In this document: in pieces, positions 1 to 9,305 of the stretch
Layout: every line of letters starts with the position of its first letter
Numbering within the stretch: the stretch's first letter is position 1
Source: Pedobacter boryungensis
Lineage (GTDB): Bacteria > Bacteroidota > Bacteroidia > Sphingobacteriales > Sphingobacteriaceae
Direction: 5' to 3'
Assembly: GCF_013204825.1 (NCBI RefSeq)
Contig: NZ_JABMKV010000001.1
Span: 62,001 to 126,000 of the forward strand
DNA: 64,000 nucleotides
The notes under the pieces: generated by a model
The model's input: the letters and a program-made list of their open reading frames with translations, nothing else
Databases searched by the model: none
What the model was told of the DNA's origin: nothing
Position numbers and translations under genes: made by a program

Positions 1-3
1 TCT

Positions 4-1164
4 TTACACTAAATGTAGGGTTACTAACTGATTTAAATCATGATCATCGATGCCTTGTTTGCTATCTGCCAAAACCAAGAATTGTTTGTAAACGATATCC
101 AAATTATCTTTATCTAAGGTATGACCTAATCGATCTAGGTGATGTTTTAAAGCGTGGCGGCCACTTCTTGCTGTTAATACGATTGCGGCAGATGGAAAAC
201 CAACATCTTCAGGTTTAATGATCTCATAATTTTCACGATTTTTTAAGAAACCATCTTGGTGGATACCAGAACTATGCGAAAATGCATTACCACCGACAAT
301 AGCTTTATTAGGCTGAACAGGCATGTGCATTTGTTCACTTACGTGTCGGCTAATGTTATAAAAACCTTGTGTATTAATATTGGTATGAAGATTTAAGCTT
401 TTGTGGGTTTTTAAAATCATTACCACTTCTTCCATGGAAGTATTACCTGCACGTTCACCAATACCATTTACAGTACATTCTACCTGACGAGCACCGTTTT
501 GTAAACCAGCTATTGAGTTTGCAGTTGCTAAACCTAAATCGTTGTGGCAATGCACAGAAATAATGGCTTTGTCGATATTTTTAACATGTTCTTTTAAATA
601 CAAAATTTTAGAACCGTATTGATCTGGCAAGCAATATCCGTTGGTGTCTGGAATGTTAACAACAGTTGCTCCTGCAGAAATTACTGCTTCAATCATCTTT
701 GCTAAAAATTCAATATCAGCTCTACCAGCATCTTCGGCATAAAATTCTACATCTTCCACATATTTTTTAGCATACCTAACGGCTTCCACTCCACGTGCTA
801 AAATATCTTCGCGAGTACTATTGAACTTCGTTTTGATGTGCATATCGCTTGCTCCAATTCCCGTATGAATTCGTGGTCTTTTTGCAAAACGTAAAGCATC
901 TGCAGCAACATCGATATCACTTTTATTTGCACGAGTTAATGCACAAATAATTGGATCTTTTACTGCTTTTGATAATTCGATTACACTTGTAAAGTCGCCA
1001 GGACTTGATACAGGAAATCCAGCTTCAATTACATCAACCCCTAAAAACTCGAGTGATTTTGCGATTTCGATTTTCTGGTTAGTATCTAACTGGCAGCCTG
1101 GAACCTGCTCTCCATCACGCAAGGTGGTGTCAAAAATGTAAACTTTATTAGGGTCGTGTATCAT
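4..1164 (-). CDS. leuA: 2-isopropylmalate synthase (short form)
   Basis: Catalyses the first committed step of leucine synthesis, condensing acetyl-CoA with 2-oxoisovalerate in the cytoplasm. The HMGL-like TIM barrel is clear: DTTLRDGEQ at residues 12-20, the metal-binding HCHNDL at 205-210 and [10 protein letters not shown] at 233-242. At 386 residues it ends soon after the barrel and its accessory helices. The long enterobacterial form is about 520 residues and carries a C-terminal leucine-binding LeuA dimer domain, which is absent here, so classical allosteric feedback by leucine is unlikely through this protein. It is the last gene of the ilv-leu operon and starts 4 nt after leuB. Related enzymes (homocitrate or citramalate synthase) are possible from the fold, but the leuBCD context makes LeuA the strong choice. 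Confidence 0.95.
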   Translation of the reverse strand: MIHDPNKVYIFDTTLRDGEQVPGCQLDTNQKIEIAKSLEFLGVDVIEAGFPVSSPGDFTSVIELSKAVKDPIICALTRANKSDIDVAADALRFAKRPRIHTGIGASDMHIKTKFNSTREDILARGVEAVRYAKKYVEDVEFYAEDAGRADIEFLAKMIEAVISAGATVVNIPDTNGYCLPDQYGSKILYLKEHVKNIDKAIISVHCHNDLGLATANSIAGLQNGARQVECTVNGIGERAGNTSMEEVVMILKTHKSLNLHTNINTQGFYNISRHVSEQMHMPVQPNKAIVGGNAFSHSSGIHQDGFLKNRENYEIIKPEDVGFPSAAIVLTARSGRHALKHHLDRLGHTLDKDNLDIVYKQFLVLADSKQGIDDHDLNQLVTLHLV

Positions 1165-1168
1165 CGCT

Positions 1169-2263
1169 TTATGAATTAATGGTAACGGTTTGTGATAAAT
1201 ATTTTAAGACTAATTTGCCCATTTCTTTGGTGCCTAATACTTTGTATCTATTGGTTGTGCTATCGGCAATATCGTTGGTTCTAAAACCTTCTTTTAAAAC
1301 TTTGTCTACAGCATTTACCAAAGTTTTAGCTTCTTCTTTCAGCCCAAAACTAATTTCGAGCATTAGCGCAGCTGATAGGATAGAGGCCAATGGATTTGCT
1401 AAATCTTTGCCTGTAATATCATGAGCCGAACCATGAATTGGTTCAAAAAATCCAGTGCCATCACCTATAGATGCAGAGGCTAACATGCCCATAGAACCTG
1501 CAATTTGTGATGCCTCATCTGTTAAGATATCTCCAAATAAATTGGCAGTTAATACTACATCAAATTGTTTTGGATCTTTAATTAATTGCATAGCAGCATT
1601 ATCAATAAACATATGGGTAGTTTCTACATCAGGATATTGTTTTGAAATTTCTTGAACAGTTTCTCTCCATAGACGAGAGCTCTCTAACACATTTGCTTTA
1701 TCTACTGAACATAATTTTCCACTACGTTGACGAGCTGCTGCGTATGCTTTGTGTGCAATACGTTCAACTTCATATTTGTGGTAAATCATTAAATCGGAGG
1801 CTGTAGCTCTATCTTCTGAACGTGTTTTTTCTCCAAAATAAACATCGCCTGTTAATTCTCTGAAAAACAAAATATCAGTTCCTTTTAAAATTGTAGGTTT
1901 AATACTTGAGGCATGTAAAAGTTCGTCAAATAATAAAATAGGGCGAAGATTAGCATATAAACCTAATTCTTTTCTAATTTTAAGCAAACCTTGTTCTGGT
2001 CTAACTTTTAACGAAGGATCATTATCATATTTCGCATGACCAACTGCACCAAATAAAATCGCATCACTTTTTTTAGCTTTTTCTAAAGTTTCATCTGGTA
2101 ATGGATTTCCTGTAGCTTCAATTGCAGCATGACCCATTAGGGCTTCATCAAACGTAAAATTATGATTGTAAGTTGTGGCAATATGCTCCAATGCTGCTTT
2201 TCCCCATTGGGTAACTTCTGGTCCAATTCCATCTCCAGGAATAACTAAAATATGCTTGTTCAT
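1169..2263 (-). CDS. leuB: 3-isopropylmalate dehydrogenase
   Basis: NAD-dependent oxidative decarboxylation of 3-isopropylmalate, the third leucine-specific step, cytoplasmic. The N-terminal GDGIGPEV at residues 10-17 and the C-terminal [14 protein letters not shown] are typical of the isocitrate/isopropylmalate dehydrogenase family, and 364 residues is normal for LeuB. The start codon overlaps the stop of the upstream ABC ATPase gene by one base, so translation is probably coupled. Position between leuD/leuC and leuA in a single-strand operon excludes isocitrate dehydrogenase as a realistic alternative. Confidence 0.96.
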   Translation of the reverse strand: MNKHILVIPGDGIGPEVTQWGKAALEHIATTYNHNFTFDEALMGHAAIEATGNPLPDETLEKAKKSDAILFGAVGHAKYDNDPSLKVRPEQGLLKIRKELGLYANLRPILLFDELLHASSIKPTILKGTDILFFRELTGDVYFGEKTRSEDRATASDLMIYHKYEVERIAHKAYAAARQRSGKLCSVDKANVLESSRLWRETVQEISKQYPDVETTHMFIDNAAMQLIKDPKQFDVVLTANLFGDILTDEASQIAGSMGMLASASIGDGTGFFEPIHGSAHDITGKDLANPLASILSAALMLEISFGLKEEAKTLVNAVDKVLKEGFRTNDIADSTTNRYKVLGTKEMGKLVLKYLSQTVTINS

Positions 2264-3738
2264 TATGCTAATTCTTTTTTTGTGTGGTATGCTTTTATAT
2301 TTTCTATTACTTCGCCGTTGTTTAACAGCAATTTATGAGTGAGGCAAGCTGGTAGTTGTGTTTCAAAATGGCCAACGTAAATTAAAGCCATTCCGTTGGT
2401 ACACAGCTCGTCTATTAAGTGATTAAAATGCTCTGTTTGTTGCTGATCTAGACCTTGACAAGGTTCATCTAGTATGAGTAATTCTGGATTTTTAATGATT
2501 GTTCTTGCCAATAAAACCAATCTTTGTTTACCAAGTGGAAGTACTTTTAATAACTCGTTTTTATATTCATTAAGCTCGAAATAATCAATTAGTTCTTCTA
2601 CTTGAGCCTGTTTCTCTGCTCCAATTGTTTTAAATAAACCTGAACTATCGAAAAAACCAGAAGCGATACTTTGAAAAACCGTTGCTGATGCATCGAAATA
2701 CCAATGCAATTCTGGTGATATTAATCCAATATGTGCTTTAATTTCCCAAATGCTTTCTCCGCTTCCTCTTTTATTGCCAAATAGGTGAATGTTGTTCGCA
2801 TAAGCTTGAGGATGATCGCCATTTATTAAACTTAATAAAGTTGATTTTCCAGAACCGTTATGACCTTGTAACAACCATTTTTCTCCAGCTTTAACTTCCC
2901 AGTTGATATGTTTCAATACCTTTTTTTCGCCATAACTAATATTTACATCAGTCATGCTGATTAAAATTTCACTACTAGAAACAGGTGCTTTACTTAAGAA
3001 ATTTGGAATGCTTTTTACTATTTTTTTAGGTAAAACTGATACAGATTCTAACGATTTGGCAACAGTTAAACTTCCATCTTTTATTTCAGCAAAGCGATTA
3101 ATGCAAGTTGGTAACTCTGTTTGGTCACAGATCATAATTAATTGAACACCTTCGGTAGAAATCTCGTTCAATAATTCACTTAAGTTTTTACGCGAGAGCG
3201 CATCTAATCCGGTATAAGGTTGATCTAAAATTAGCAATTGCGGTTTTAGCCATAATGCCTTAATTAATTGCAATTTTTTGTGTTCTCCGCTCGATAACTG
3301 AATTAATTGCACATCCTTTAATTCAGTAAAGTTTAAGGCATTCAAAATATGATCAAGGTTCTCAAAATCAAGTTGATTTTCCTGACCGTATTTCAGTAAT
3401 TCGGTATAAACAGTATGTGTGCGATGCGCTTGTTGACTATTGTAGCGTTGCTGATAATAAAAGTTAGAATCGCCTTCTAAATCTTTAAATTGATACCAAC
3501 TTGCCACATATAATGTTTTTGCAGGCAATTTATGAGTAGGATCAAGCTCAATTTTAATGTTTCCACTAGCACTTAGTATGCCTGCAATTAATTTAACTAA
3601 TGAAGTTTTTCCGCTGCCACTTTTTCCGCTTAATAACCAGTTTTCCCCACGATTTATGATCCAATTCAAATCTATTAACACCAATTTGTGTTGGTGTTTT
3701 AAGGTTAAATTTTCAATATGGACGACTGGCTTTAACAT
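2263..3738 (-). CDS. Soluble tandem ABC ATPase (ModF/PhrA-like)
   Basis: A 491-residue protein made of two ATP-binding cassettes and no membrane segment. Domain 1 has Walker A GKSGSGKT (38-45), signature LSSGE (148-152) and a Walker B ending D172-Q173, so the usual catalytic Glu is Gln. Domain 2 has Walker A GHNGSGKST (292-300), a degenerate signature LPLGKQR (400-406) and a consensus Walker B with D424-E425. This layout predicts one competent composite site (domain 2 Walker motifs plus domain 1 signature) and one degenerate site. The fusion resembles the ModF/PhrA group, whose substrate role is poorly understood. It overlaps leuD and leuB by one base each, so it is tightly embedded in the leucine operon, but no link to leucine synthesis can be read from the sequence. 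Confidence 0.85.
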   Translation of the reverse strand: MLKPVVHIENLTLKHQHKLVLIDLNWIINRGENWLLSGKSGSGKTSLVKLIAGILSASGNIKIELDPTHKLPAKTLYVASWYQFKDLEGDSNFYYQQRYNSQQAHRTHTVYTELLKYGQENQLDFENLDHILNALNFTELKDVQLIQLSSGEHKKLQLIKALWLKPQLLILDQPYTGLDALSRKNLSELLNEISTEGVQLIMICDQTELPTCINRFAEIKDGSLTVAKSLESVSVLPKKIVKSIPNFLSKAPVSSSEILISMTDVNISYGEKKVLKHINWEVKAGEKWLLQGHNGSGKSTLLSLINGDHPQAYANNIHLFGNKRGSGESIWEIKAHIGLISPELHWYFDASATVFQSIASGFFDSSGLFKTIGAEKQAQVEELIDYFELNEYKNELLKVLPLGKQRLVLLARTIIKNPELLILDEPCQGLDQQQTEHFNHLIDELCTNGMALIYVGHFETQLPACLTHKLLLNNGEVIENIKAYHTKKELA

Positions 3739-4322
3739 TACTTTGTTTGTTCGAATTCTTCTACTAATTGCTTTTGATTTAAGATAAAATCGATATCATC
3801 GTAACCATTAATTAAACATGATTTTTTATAAGGATTAATCTCAAAAGTTTCTTGTTGACCAGTACTTAGAATAGTGATTGTCTGTTTTTCTAAATCAATT
3901 TCTACTTCATTTTCGTGGTTTTTTGCTACTTCAATAAATAGTTGATGCAAGAAGTCATCGCTTACTTGAACTGGTAAAAGGCCATTATTTAAAGCATTCC
4001 CTTTAAAAATATCAGCGAAAAAGCTGCTTACTACAGCATCAAAACCAGCATCTTGTATTGCCCAAGCGGCATGCTCACGGCTACTACCGCAACCAAAGTT
4101 TTTACCAGCTACTAATATTTTACCAGCATAGGTTTTATCATTTAAAACAAAATCTGGCTTTGGATTACGATTTTCATCGTAACGCCAATCGCAAAATAAA
4201 TTTTCGCCAAAACCTTCTCGTGTAGTTGCTTTTAAAAACCTTGCAGGTATAATCTGGTCGGTATCAATATTTTCTATATTTAAAGGCACTATAGCCGATG
4301 TTAATTTTTCGAATTTTTTCAT
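3738..4322 (-). CDS. leuD: 3-isopropylmalate dehydratase small subunit
   Basis: Small (swivel-domain) subunit of isopropylmalate isomerase, which with LeuC interconverts 2- and 3-isopropylmalate. The hallmark [15 protein letters not shown] lies near residues 70-84, the N-terminal [16 protein letters not shown] is conserved, and 194 residues is the normal length. Its partner leuC lies upstream, separated by a methyltransferase gene rather than being directly adjacent as in many bacteria. The stop overlaps the ABC ATPase start by one base. Confidence 0.96.
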   Translation of the reverse strand: MKKFEKLTSAIVPLNIENIDTDQIIPARFLKATTREGFGENLFCDWRYDENRNPKPDFVLNDKTYAGKILVAGKNFGCGSSREHAAWAIQDAGFDAVVSSFFADIFKGNALNNGLLPVQVSDDFLHQLFIEVAKNHENEVEIDLEKQTITILSTGQQETFEINPYKKSCLINGYDDIDFILNQKQLVEEFEQTK

Positions 4323-4350
4323 TCTTTCTATTAATTATTGCCTTCGAGGC

Positions 4351-5112
4351 CTATTTCTTCCAAGCTTTAATTCTCAATCTTTTATAATCTGCAACCCATT
4401 CTCCATTTTTAAAATAGTTGGGTTTTAGTAGTTGTACAGCTAAATTTTTAACATCTTCGGCTTGTACCGGAGTTAGTTTTTTAAATGTATGTTGTGCAAA
4501 TTGATTAATCCAGATGTACATTCCGTCTTCACCATTTAAGTGTGTTGGTCTATCAAATAACCAAGCCTGCTCAACTTCGAAACCTTGGTTTTCCAATAAG
4601 GTAGTGTATGTACTTACCGATGGAAAGAACCAAAAATCAGTTACAATTTGATCGGTCAAATTCAATTGGCTGGCCGCCGACTCAATAGCATCAGTTATAC
4701 TTTTAACATTTCCTTTGCCGCCAAACTCTGCAACTAATCTTCCACCAGTTTTTAAACTTTTGAACAATCCTTTTATTAATGCATCTTGGTTTTCTATCCA
4801 ATGGAAAGTTGCGTTGCTAAAAATGGCATCAAACTTATTTTCAAACGGTAATTGAGTTGCATCAACTACTTTAAAATCTAAGCTTGGATGAGCAACTTTA
4901 GCACTATTAATCATTTCTAATGAAGCATCAACTCCAGTTACGTGAGCTCCATTTTCAGCAATTTGAGCAGCTAATTGACCAGTTCCACAACCTACATCTA
5001 AAATTTGTTCGCCAGTTTTTGGCGCAAGCCACTGCACAACATCTGCACCGTAATCAGATACAAAATGATGTTGTTTGTCATATAGTTTGCTATCCCAATA
5101 TATTTCTGGCAT
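4351..5112 (-). CDS. Class I SAM-dependent methyltransferase
   Basis: A 253-residue Rossmann-fold methyltransferase of the Tam/UbiE-like type. Motif I is ILDVGCGTGQLA near residues 37-48, followed by a GVDAS acidic-loop motif, VDATQLPF and FDAIFSNATFHWI. The overall pattern, including the ending KRLRIKAWKK, resembles trans-aconitate methyltransferase-like proteins. It sits between leuC and leuD with 12 and 28 nt gaps and is surely co-transcribed. A role in detoxifying or trimming an aconitase-family by-product would fit beside isopropylmalate isomerase (E. coli Tam methylates trans-aconitate and isopropylmalate-like acids), but this is inference and the substrate is unknown. Confidence 0.85.
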   Translation of the reverse strand: MPEIYWDSKLYDKQHHFVSDYGADVVQWLAPKTGEQILDVGCGTGQLAAQIAENGAHVTGVDASLEMINSAKVAHPSLDFKVVDATQLPFENKFDAIFSNATFHWIENQDALIKGLFKSLKTGGRLVAEFGGKGNVKSITDAIESAASQLNLTDQIVTDFWFFPSVSTYTTLLENQGFEVEQAWLFDRPTHLNGEDGMYIWINQFAQHTFKKLTPVQAEDVKNLAVQLLKPNYFKNGEWVADYKRLRIKAWKK

Positions 5113-5124
5113 CTCTTTTTATTT

Positions 5125-6534
5125 TTATACGTGTTCTGCTAATAATTCTCTCACATCAGTAACCCGTCCGGTAACTGCTGCGGCTGCGGCTGTAAGTGGA
5201 CTAGCTAATAATGTTCTTGCATTTTGCCCTTGTCTGCCCTCAAAATTTCTATTCGATGTAGAAACACAATACTTACCTGCCGGAATTTTGTCTTCGTTCA
5301 TCCCTAAGCAAGCACTGCAACCAGGCTCACGTAATTGGAAACCAGCTGCTTCAAATATTTTGTCTAAACCTTCGGCAATTGCTTGCTGCTCAATTTGTTT
5401 AGAACCAGGCACAATCCATACCGTTACTCCATCAGCTTTATGCTTACCTTCTACAAAATTTGCAACTTCACGTAAATCTTCCATTCTGGAATTGGTGCAT
5501 GAGCCAATAAAAACATAGTCGATCGGTTTTCCTAGCAAAGGAGAATTATCGGCAATGCCCATATAATTCAATGCTTTTTGATATGATAATTGTTCTGGAA
5601 CAGCCTGTTTATTAGTTGCTGGTACATTTTGAGTAATTCCCATTCCCATTCCTGGGTTTGTACCGTAAGTAATCATTGGTTCTATATCAGCTGCGTTAAA
5701 CGTTAATACTTTATCAAAATGCGCATCAGCATCGCTGTATAAAGTTTTCCATTTTGCTACTGCTTTATCCCATTCTTCTCCTTTCGGACTAAATTCTTTT
5801 CCTTTTAAATACTCAAAAGTAGTTTCATCAGGTGCAATCAATCCACCACGAGCACCCATTTCGATACTCATATTGCAGATGGTCATTCTGGCTTCCATAC
5901 TTAAAGAAGTGATTGCCGAACCGGCATATTCAATAAAATAGCCTGTTCCGCCAGCGGCAGAAATTTGAGATATAATATAAAGGATAATATCTTTAGCGCT
6001 TACACCAATACCAGTTTCACCATTCACTTCAATTTTCATGGTTTTAGGTTTTTGCTGCAATAAACATTGCGTTGCCATCACCTGTTCAACTTGAGAAGTA
6101 CCAATACCAAAGGCAATGCTGCCAAAAGCACCATGTGTTGATGTATGACTATCGCCACAAACTATCGTAGCACCTGGTTGTGTAATTCCTAATTCTGGCC
6201 CAATTACGTGAACAATACCTTGAAAAGGATGGCCTAAACCATATAGTTCAACGCCAAATTCAGCACAATTTTTAGTCAACATATCTACCTGATATCGAGA
6301 AAGCTCTTCTTTAATAGGTAAATGCTGATTTAGAGTTGGCACATTATGATCGGCAGTAGCAATGGTTTGCTTTGGTCTAAAAACTGGTAATCCACGTTTG
6401 CGCAAACCGTCAAAAGCTTGCGGGCTAGTTACCTCGTGAATGAAATGTGTATCAATGTATAAAATATCAGGAAATCCTGCTTCACTTTTTACTACATGAG
6501 CATTCCAAATTTTTTCTACTAATGTTTTTGACAT
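5125..6534 (-). CDS. leuC: 3-isopropylmalate dehydratase large subunit
   Basis: Large subunit of isopropylmalate isomerase, an aconitase-family 4Fe-4S enzyme. The cluster ligands are visible as C346 in GSCTNSR and C406/C409 in [12 protein letters not shown], and [13 protein letters not shown] lies near residues 126-138. At 469 residues it is full length. It follows ilvC in the operon after a 60-nt gap that contains a probable dispersed repeat. Confidence 0.97.
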   Translation of the reverse strand: MSKTLVEKIWNAHVVKSEAGFPDILYIDTHFIHEVTSPQAFDGLRKRGLPVFRPKQTIATADHNVPTLNQHLPIKEELSRYQVDMLTKNCAEFGVELYGLGHPFQGIVHVIGPELGITQPGATIVCGDSHTSTHGAFGSIAFGIGTSQVEQVMATQCLLQQKPKTMKIEVNGETGIGVSAKDIILYIISQISAAGGTGYFIEYAGSAITSLSMEARMTICNMSIEMGARGGLIAPDETTFEYLKGKEFSPKGEEWDKAVAKWKTLYSDADAHFDKVLTFNAADIEPMITYGTNPGMGMGITQNVPATNKQAVPEQLSYQKALNYMGIADNSPLLGKPIDYVFIGSCTNSRMEDLREVANFVEGKHKADGVTVWIVPGSKQIEQQAIAEGLDKIFEAAGFQLREPGCSACLGMNEDKIPAGKYCVSTSNRNFEGRQGQNARTLLASPLTAAAAAVTGRVTDVRELLAEHV

Positions 6535-6560
6535 CTTATTTTTTATTTAATGTTTGTTAA

Positions 6561-6583
6561 TCTTCGACAAGCTCAGATTGACA
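6561..6583. repeat. Probable dispersed intergenic repeat (CTTCGACAAGCTCAG type)
   Basis: The leuC-ilvC gap carries TCTTCGACAAGCTCAG followed by ATTGACA. This core matches, from memory, a motif that recurs in intergenic DNA of many Bacteroidota and some other phyla. Only one copy is visible here, so repeat status rests on recall and not on the window. It is more GC-rich than its flanks and has no reading frame or clear hairpin of its own. Confidence 0.45.
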
Positions 6584-6594
6584 TTCTTTATTTT

Positions 6595-8076
6595 CTAAGC
6601 TGTTTTAATTGATTTCATTGCTGTCATCGCTTTGCGTAAAGTAGAACCAATTTGCTCTACTTGATGAGAACGGATAGCCTCATTTACTGCAATTAAAGTT
6701 CTATTATCAACTGCTCCATCTTTATCATCATTAAAGTTTTTACCAACTAAATCAGTATCTACCTTTTTCATAAAATCAGCTAATAATGGTTTACAAGCCT
6801 GATCAAATAGATAACAACCATATTCTGCAGTATCAGAAATTACACGGTTCATTTCGAATAATTTTTTACGAGCAATTGTGTTTGCAATTAATGGTGTTTC
6901 GTGTAATGATTCGTAATACGCAGATTCTGGTTTAATACCTGCCTGAACCATAGTTTCAAAAGCTAACTCAACACCAGCTCTAACAAAAGCAACCATTAAA
7001 GTATAGTTATCGAAATATTCTTGTTCGCCAATTTTTACATCTCCAGCTGGTGTTTTTTCGAAAGCAGTTTCTCCAGTTTCAGCTCTCCAAGCCAGTAAAT
7101 TTTTATCACCGTTTGCCCAATCTTCCATCATGATACGGCTAAATTCACCGCTCATAATATCATCTTGGTGTTTCTGAAATAACGGACGCATAATGTCTTT
7201 TAATTCTTCCGAGATTTCGAATGCTTTAATTTTAGCAGGATTACTCAATCTATCCATCATAGCAGTAATACCACCTTGTTTTAAAGCTTCAGTAATTACT
7301 TCTACACCATATTGAACTAATTTAGAAGCATAACCAGCATCAATTCCTTTTTCAACCATTTTATCAAAAGATAAAATAGAACCAGTTTGCAACAAACCGC
7401 ATAAGATAGTTTGCTCGCCCATTAAATCAGATTTTACTTCGGCAACAAAAGATGATTTTAACACACCCGCTTTATGCCCACCAGTACCTACACAATATGC
7501 TTTTGCTTGTGCTAAACCTTTACCTTGAGGATCATTTTCTGGGTGCACCGCAATTAAAGTTGGCACACCAAAACCTCTTACATATTCTGCTCTAACTTCA
7601 CTTCCAGGGCATTTTGGAGCTACCATAATCACTGTTAAGTCTTTACGGATTTGCGTGCCTTCTTCTACAATATTAAAACCGTGTGAGTATGATAAAGTAG
7701 CACCTTCTTTCATCAATGGCATTACCGCATTTACCACCGAGGTATGTTGTTTATCTGGCGTAAGATTAATTACCACATCTGCAGTCGGAATTAATTCTTC
7801 GTACGTGCCTACGGTAAAATTATTATCTGTTGCATTTTTCCAAGAATCTCTTTTACCTTCGATAGCTTCTTTACGCAATGCATAAGCAATATTTAAACCG
7901 CTATCTCTTAAATTTAAACCTTGATTTAAACCTTGTGCACCGCAACCTACAATTACCAATTTTTTACCTTTTAAAGCATTTACGCCGTCTAAAAATTCAG
8001 AACTGTCCATAAAATCACAAACGCCCAATTGGTTTAGTTTTTCTCTAAGTGGTAATGTGTTAAAATAATTTGCCAT
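6595..8076 (-). CDS. ilvC: Ketol-acid reductoisomerase, long class II form
   Basis: Converts acetolactate or acetohydroxybutyrate to the dihydroxy acid, using NADPH and Mg2+, in valine and isoleucine synthesis. The nucleotide-binding GCGAQG is at residues 44-49 and [14 protein letters not shown] supplies the basic residues expected for the NADPH phosphate. At 493 residues it matches the long (enterobacterial, duplicated C-terminal knotted domain) class and not the 330-residue class I. Located between the ilvBN block and leuC in the same operon. Confidence 0.97.
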   Translation of the reverse strand: MANYFNTLPLREKLNQLGVCDFMDSSEFLDGVNALKGKKLVIVGCGAQGLNQGLNLRDSGLNIAYALRKEAIEGKRDSWKNATDNNFTVGTYEELIPTADVVINLTPDKQHTSVVNAVMPLMKEGATLSYSHGFNIVEEGTQIRKDLTVIMVAPKCPGSEVRAEYVRGFGVPTLIAVHPENDPQGKGLAQAKAYCVGTGGHKAGVLKSSFVAEVKSDLMGEQTILCGLLQTGSILSFDKMVEKGIDAGYASKLVQYGVEVITEALKQGGITAMMDRLSNPAKIKAFEISEELKDIMRPLFQKHQDDIMSGEFSRIMMEDWANGDKNLLAWRAETGETAFEKTPAGDVKIGEQEYFDNYTLMVAFVRAGVELAFETMVQAGIKPESAYYESLHETPLIANTIARKKLFEMNRVISDTAEYGCYLFDQACKPLLADFMKKVDTDLVGKNFNDDKDGAVDNRTLIAVNEAIRSHQVEQIGSTLRKAMTAMKSIKTA

Positions 8077-8121
8077 TGTTTTTTGTTTATTTCTTTATTA
8101 GTTTATGTTTTAATTTATTTT

Positions 8122-8210
8122 GAAAAGCAGGTTCATTGCTTTTCGGTTTCTTCAGCCCCGCTTTTCATTTCAAGTCCTCGCTACGCTGTGGGCTTTCCAT
8201 TTCGATCGGG
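8122..8210. repeat. GC-rich palindromic intergenic element
   Basis: Between ilvC and the glyoxalase gene lies a GC-rich island in an AT-rich gap. It begins with a perfect 8-bp inverted repeat, GAAAAGCA at 8122-8129 and TGCTTTTC at 8137-8144. It continues to 8210 with CCCCGCTTTTCATTTC at 8156-8171, TCCTCGCTACGCTGTGGGC, and a final GATCGGG. The ends CCCG...CGGG are complementary, and two imperfect copies of GAAATGRAAAGC appear on the minus strand. The layout resembles small palindromic dispersed elements of Bacteroidota, but copy number cannot be judged from one window. Confidence 0.5.
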
Positions 8211-8232
8211 TTTATTTAAATATTGTCTGTTT

Positions 8233-8625
8233 TCATTTGTCAGGTTGCACTTTCTCTACCTTATCAATATCCTCATTAAATGAAATTTTATTGTAAAAAG
8301 GATCGCTCACTGTGACGCACCAACTGCCATAAAAAGTTTCCTCCAACCCCGGTCGATTGTATTTATATTTCTTTGCAATCAATTGTTTATGAAACTCCTT
8401 TACGCCTTCGCAACGAATAAATACATTTCCGCCAGGTGATGCGTCGCCATGATGCTCGCTTAAATGCAAAATAATATCGCCTAGCGAAACTTGCATATAG
8501 ACAGGTGTATTTTCTTCAAATCTGTGCTCCCAATCTATTTTAAAGCCTAACCACTCGACATAAAATTCAATGGTTTTATCGTAGTCGAATATTCTTAAAA
8601 CGGGTACAACATTTATAAGTTTCAT
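8233..8625 (-). CDS. Glyoxalase/bleomycin-resistance superfamily protein
   Basis: A 130-residue vicinal-oxygen-chelate fold protein: two beta-alpha-beta-beta-beta halves, beginning NVVPVLRIFDYDKTIEFY and including WLGFKIDWEH, LHLSEHHGD and the closing VSDPFYNKISFNED. The DPFYNKISF ending is typical of the bleomycin-resistance/glyoxalase clade. It lies between ilvN and ilvC, 21 nt after ilvN, so it is read as part of the operon. No substrate can be assigned. Roles in antibiotic binding, dioxygenase chemistry or aldehyde detoxification all occur in this family. Confidence 0.8.
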   Translation of the reverse strand: MKLINVVPVLRIFDYDKTIEFYVEWLGFKIDWEHRFEENTPVYMQVSLGDIILHLSEHHGDASPGGNVFIRCEGVKEFHKQLIAKKYKYNRPGLEETFYGSWCVTVSDPFYNKISFNEDIDKVEKVQPDK

Positions 8626-8646
8626 ATCTCTTAATGCTTTAGAATA

Positions 8647-9282
8647 TTACATCGTAAATATTTTTTCGCCTTTTTCTAAAAATTCATTTTCCACCAATTC
8701 TTCACCTGGCTCAATAGCTTCAAATTCTTTCAATTTTTCGTGGAAACCAGCACTATCTTTGATAATTGCAACTCTTGCACTACGTACAAATTCAATTAGT
8801 TCGTATGGTTCTAAAGCGGTTATTAGTGCATCTGTTTCTTCTTTATGTCCAGTTACAGCGAAAACCGTATAATCTTTACGAATTACTACTGCACTTGCAC
8901 CATATTGTCTCAATAAGCGCTCAACAGTTACTTTCTCTGCAATTTCATCTGTTGATACTTTGTAAAGTGCAAGTTCTTGCCAAATAATTTCATCATTCGT
9001 ATTAAAATATACTTTTAACACTTCAATTTGTTTTTCAATCTGACGAGCAAGTTTTCTAACAACTTCATAACCTTCGTGTATTACAATATTAAAGCGGTGT
9101 ATACCTTCAATTTCAGATGGCGAAGTATTTAAGCTCTCAATGTTTATTTTCCTTTTAGAAAAAATAATAGCAATTCTGTTTAATAAACCAATGCGGTTTT
9201 CTGCATAAACAGTTATGGTATATTCTTCTTTCCCATCAATTAAAGGGGTGTTTTTATTTTCGAAATGATCTATTGTACTCAT
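8647..9282 (-). CDS. ilvN: Acetolactate synthase small (regulatory) subunit
   Basis: Regulatory subunit of acetohydroxyacid synthase, which confers valine feedback inhibition on the catalytic subunit. The N-terminal ACT domain is clear: TITVYAENRIGLLNRIAIIF near residues 23-42, followed by INIESLNTSPSE. A second regulatory domain follows to residue 211, a length between the short E. coli IlvN/IlvH and longer forms. It lies 23 nt downstream of ilvB and is co-transcribed with it. Confidence 0.94.
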   Translation of the reverse strand: MSTIDHFENKNTPLIDGKEEYTITVYAENRIGLLNRIAIIFSKRKINIESLNTSPSEIEGIHRFNIVIHEGYEVVRKLARQIEKQIEVLKVYFNTNDEIIWQELALYKVSTDEIAEKVTVERLLRQYGASAVVIRKDYTVFAVTGHKEETDALITALEPYELIEFVRSARVAIIKDSAGFHEKLKEFEAIEPGEELVENEFLEKGEKIFTM

Positions 9283-9305
9283 TTTTCTCTCTTTTAATTG
9301 GCCAA

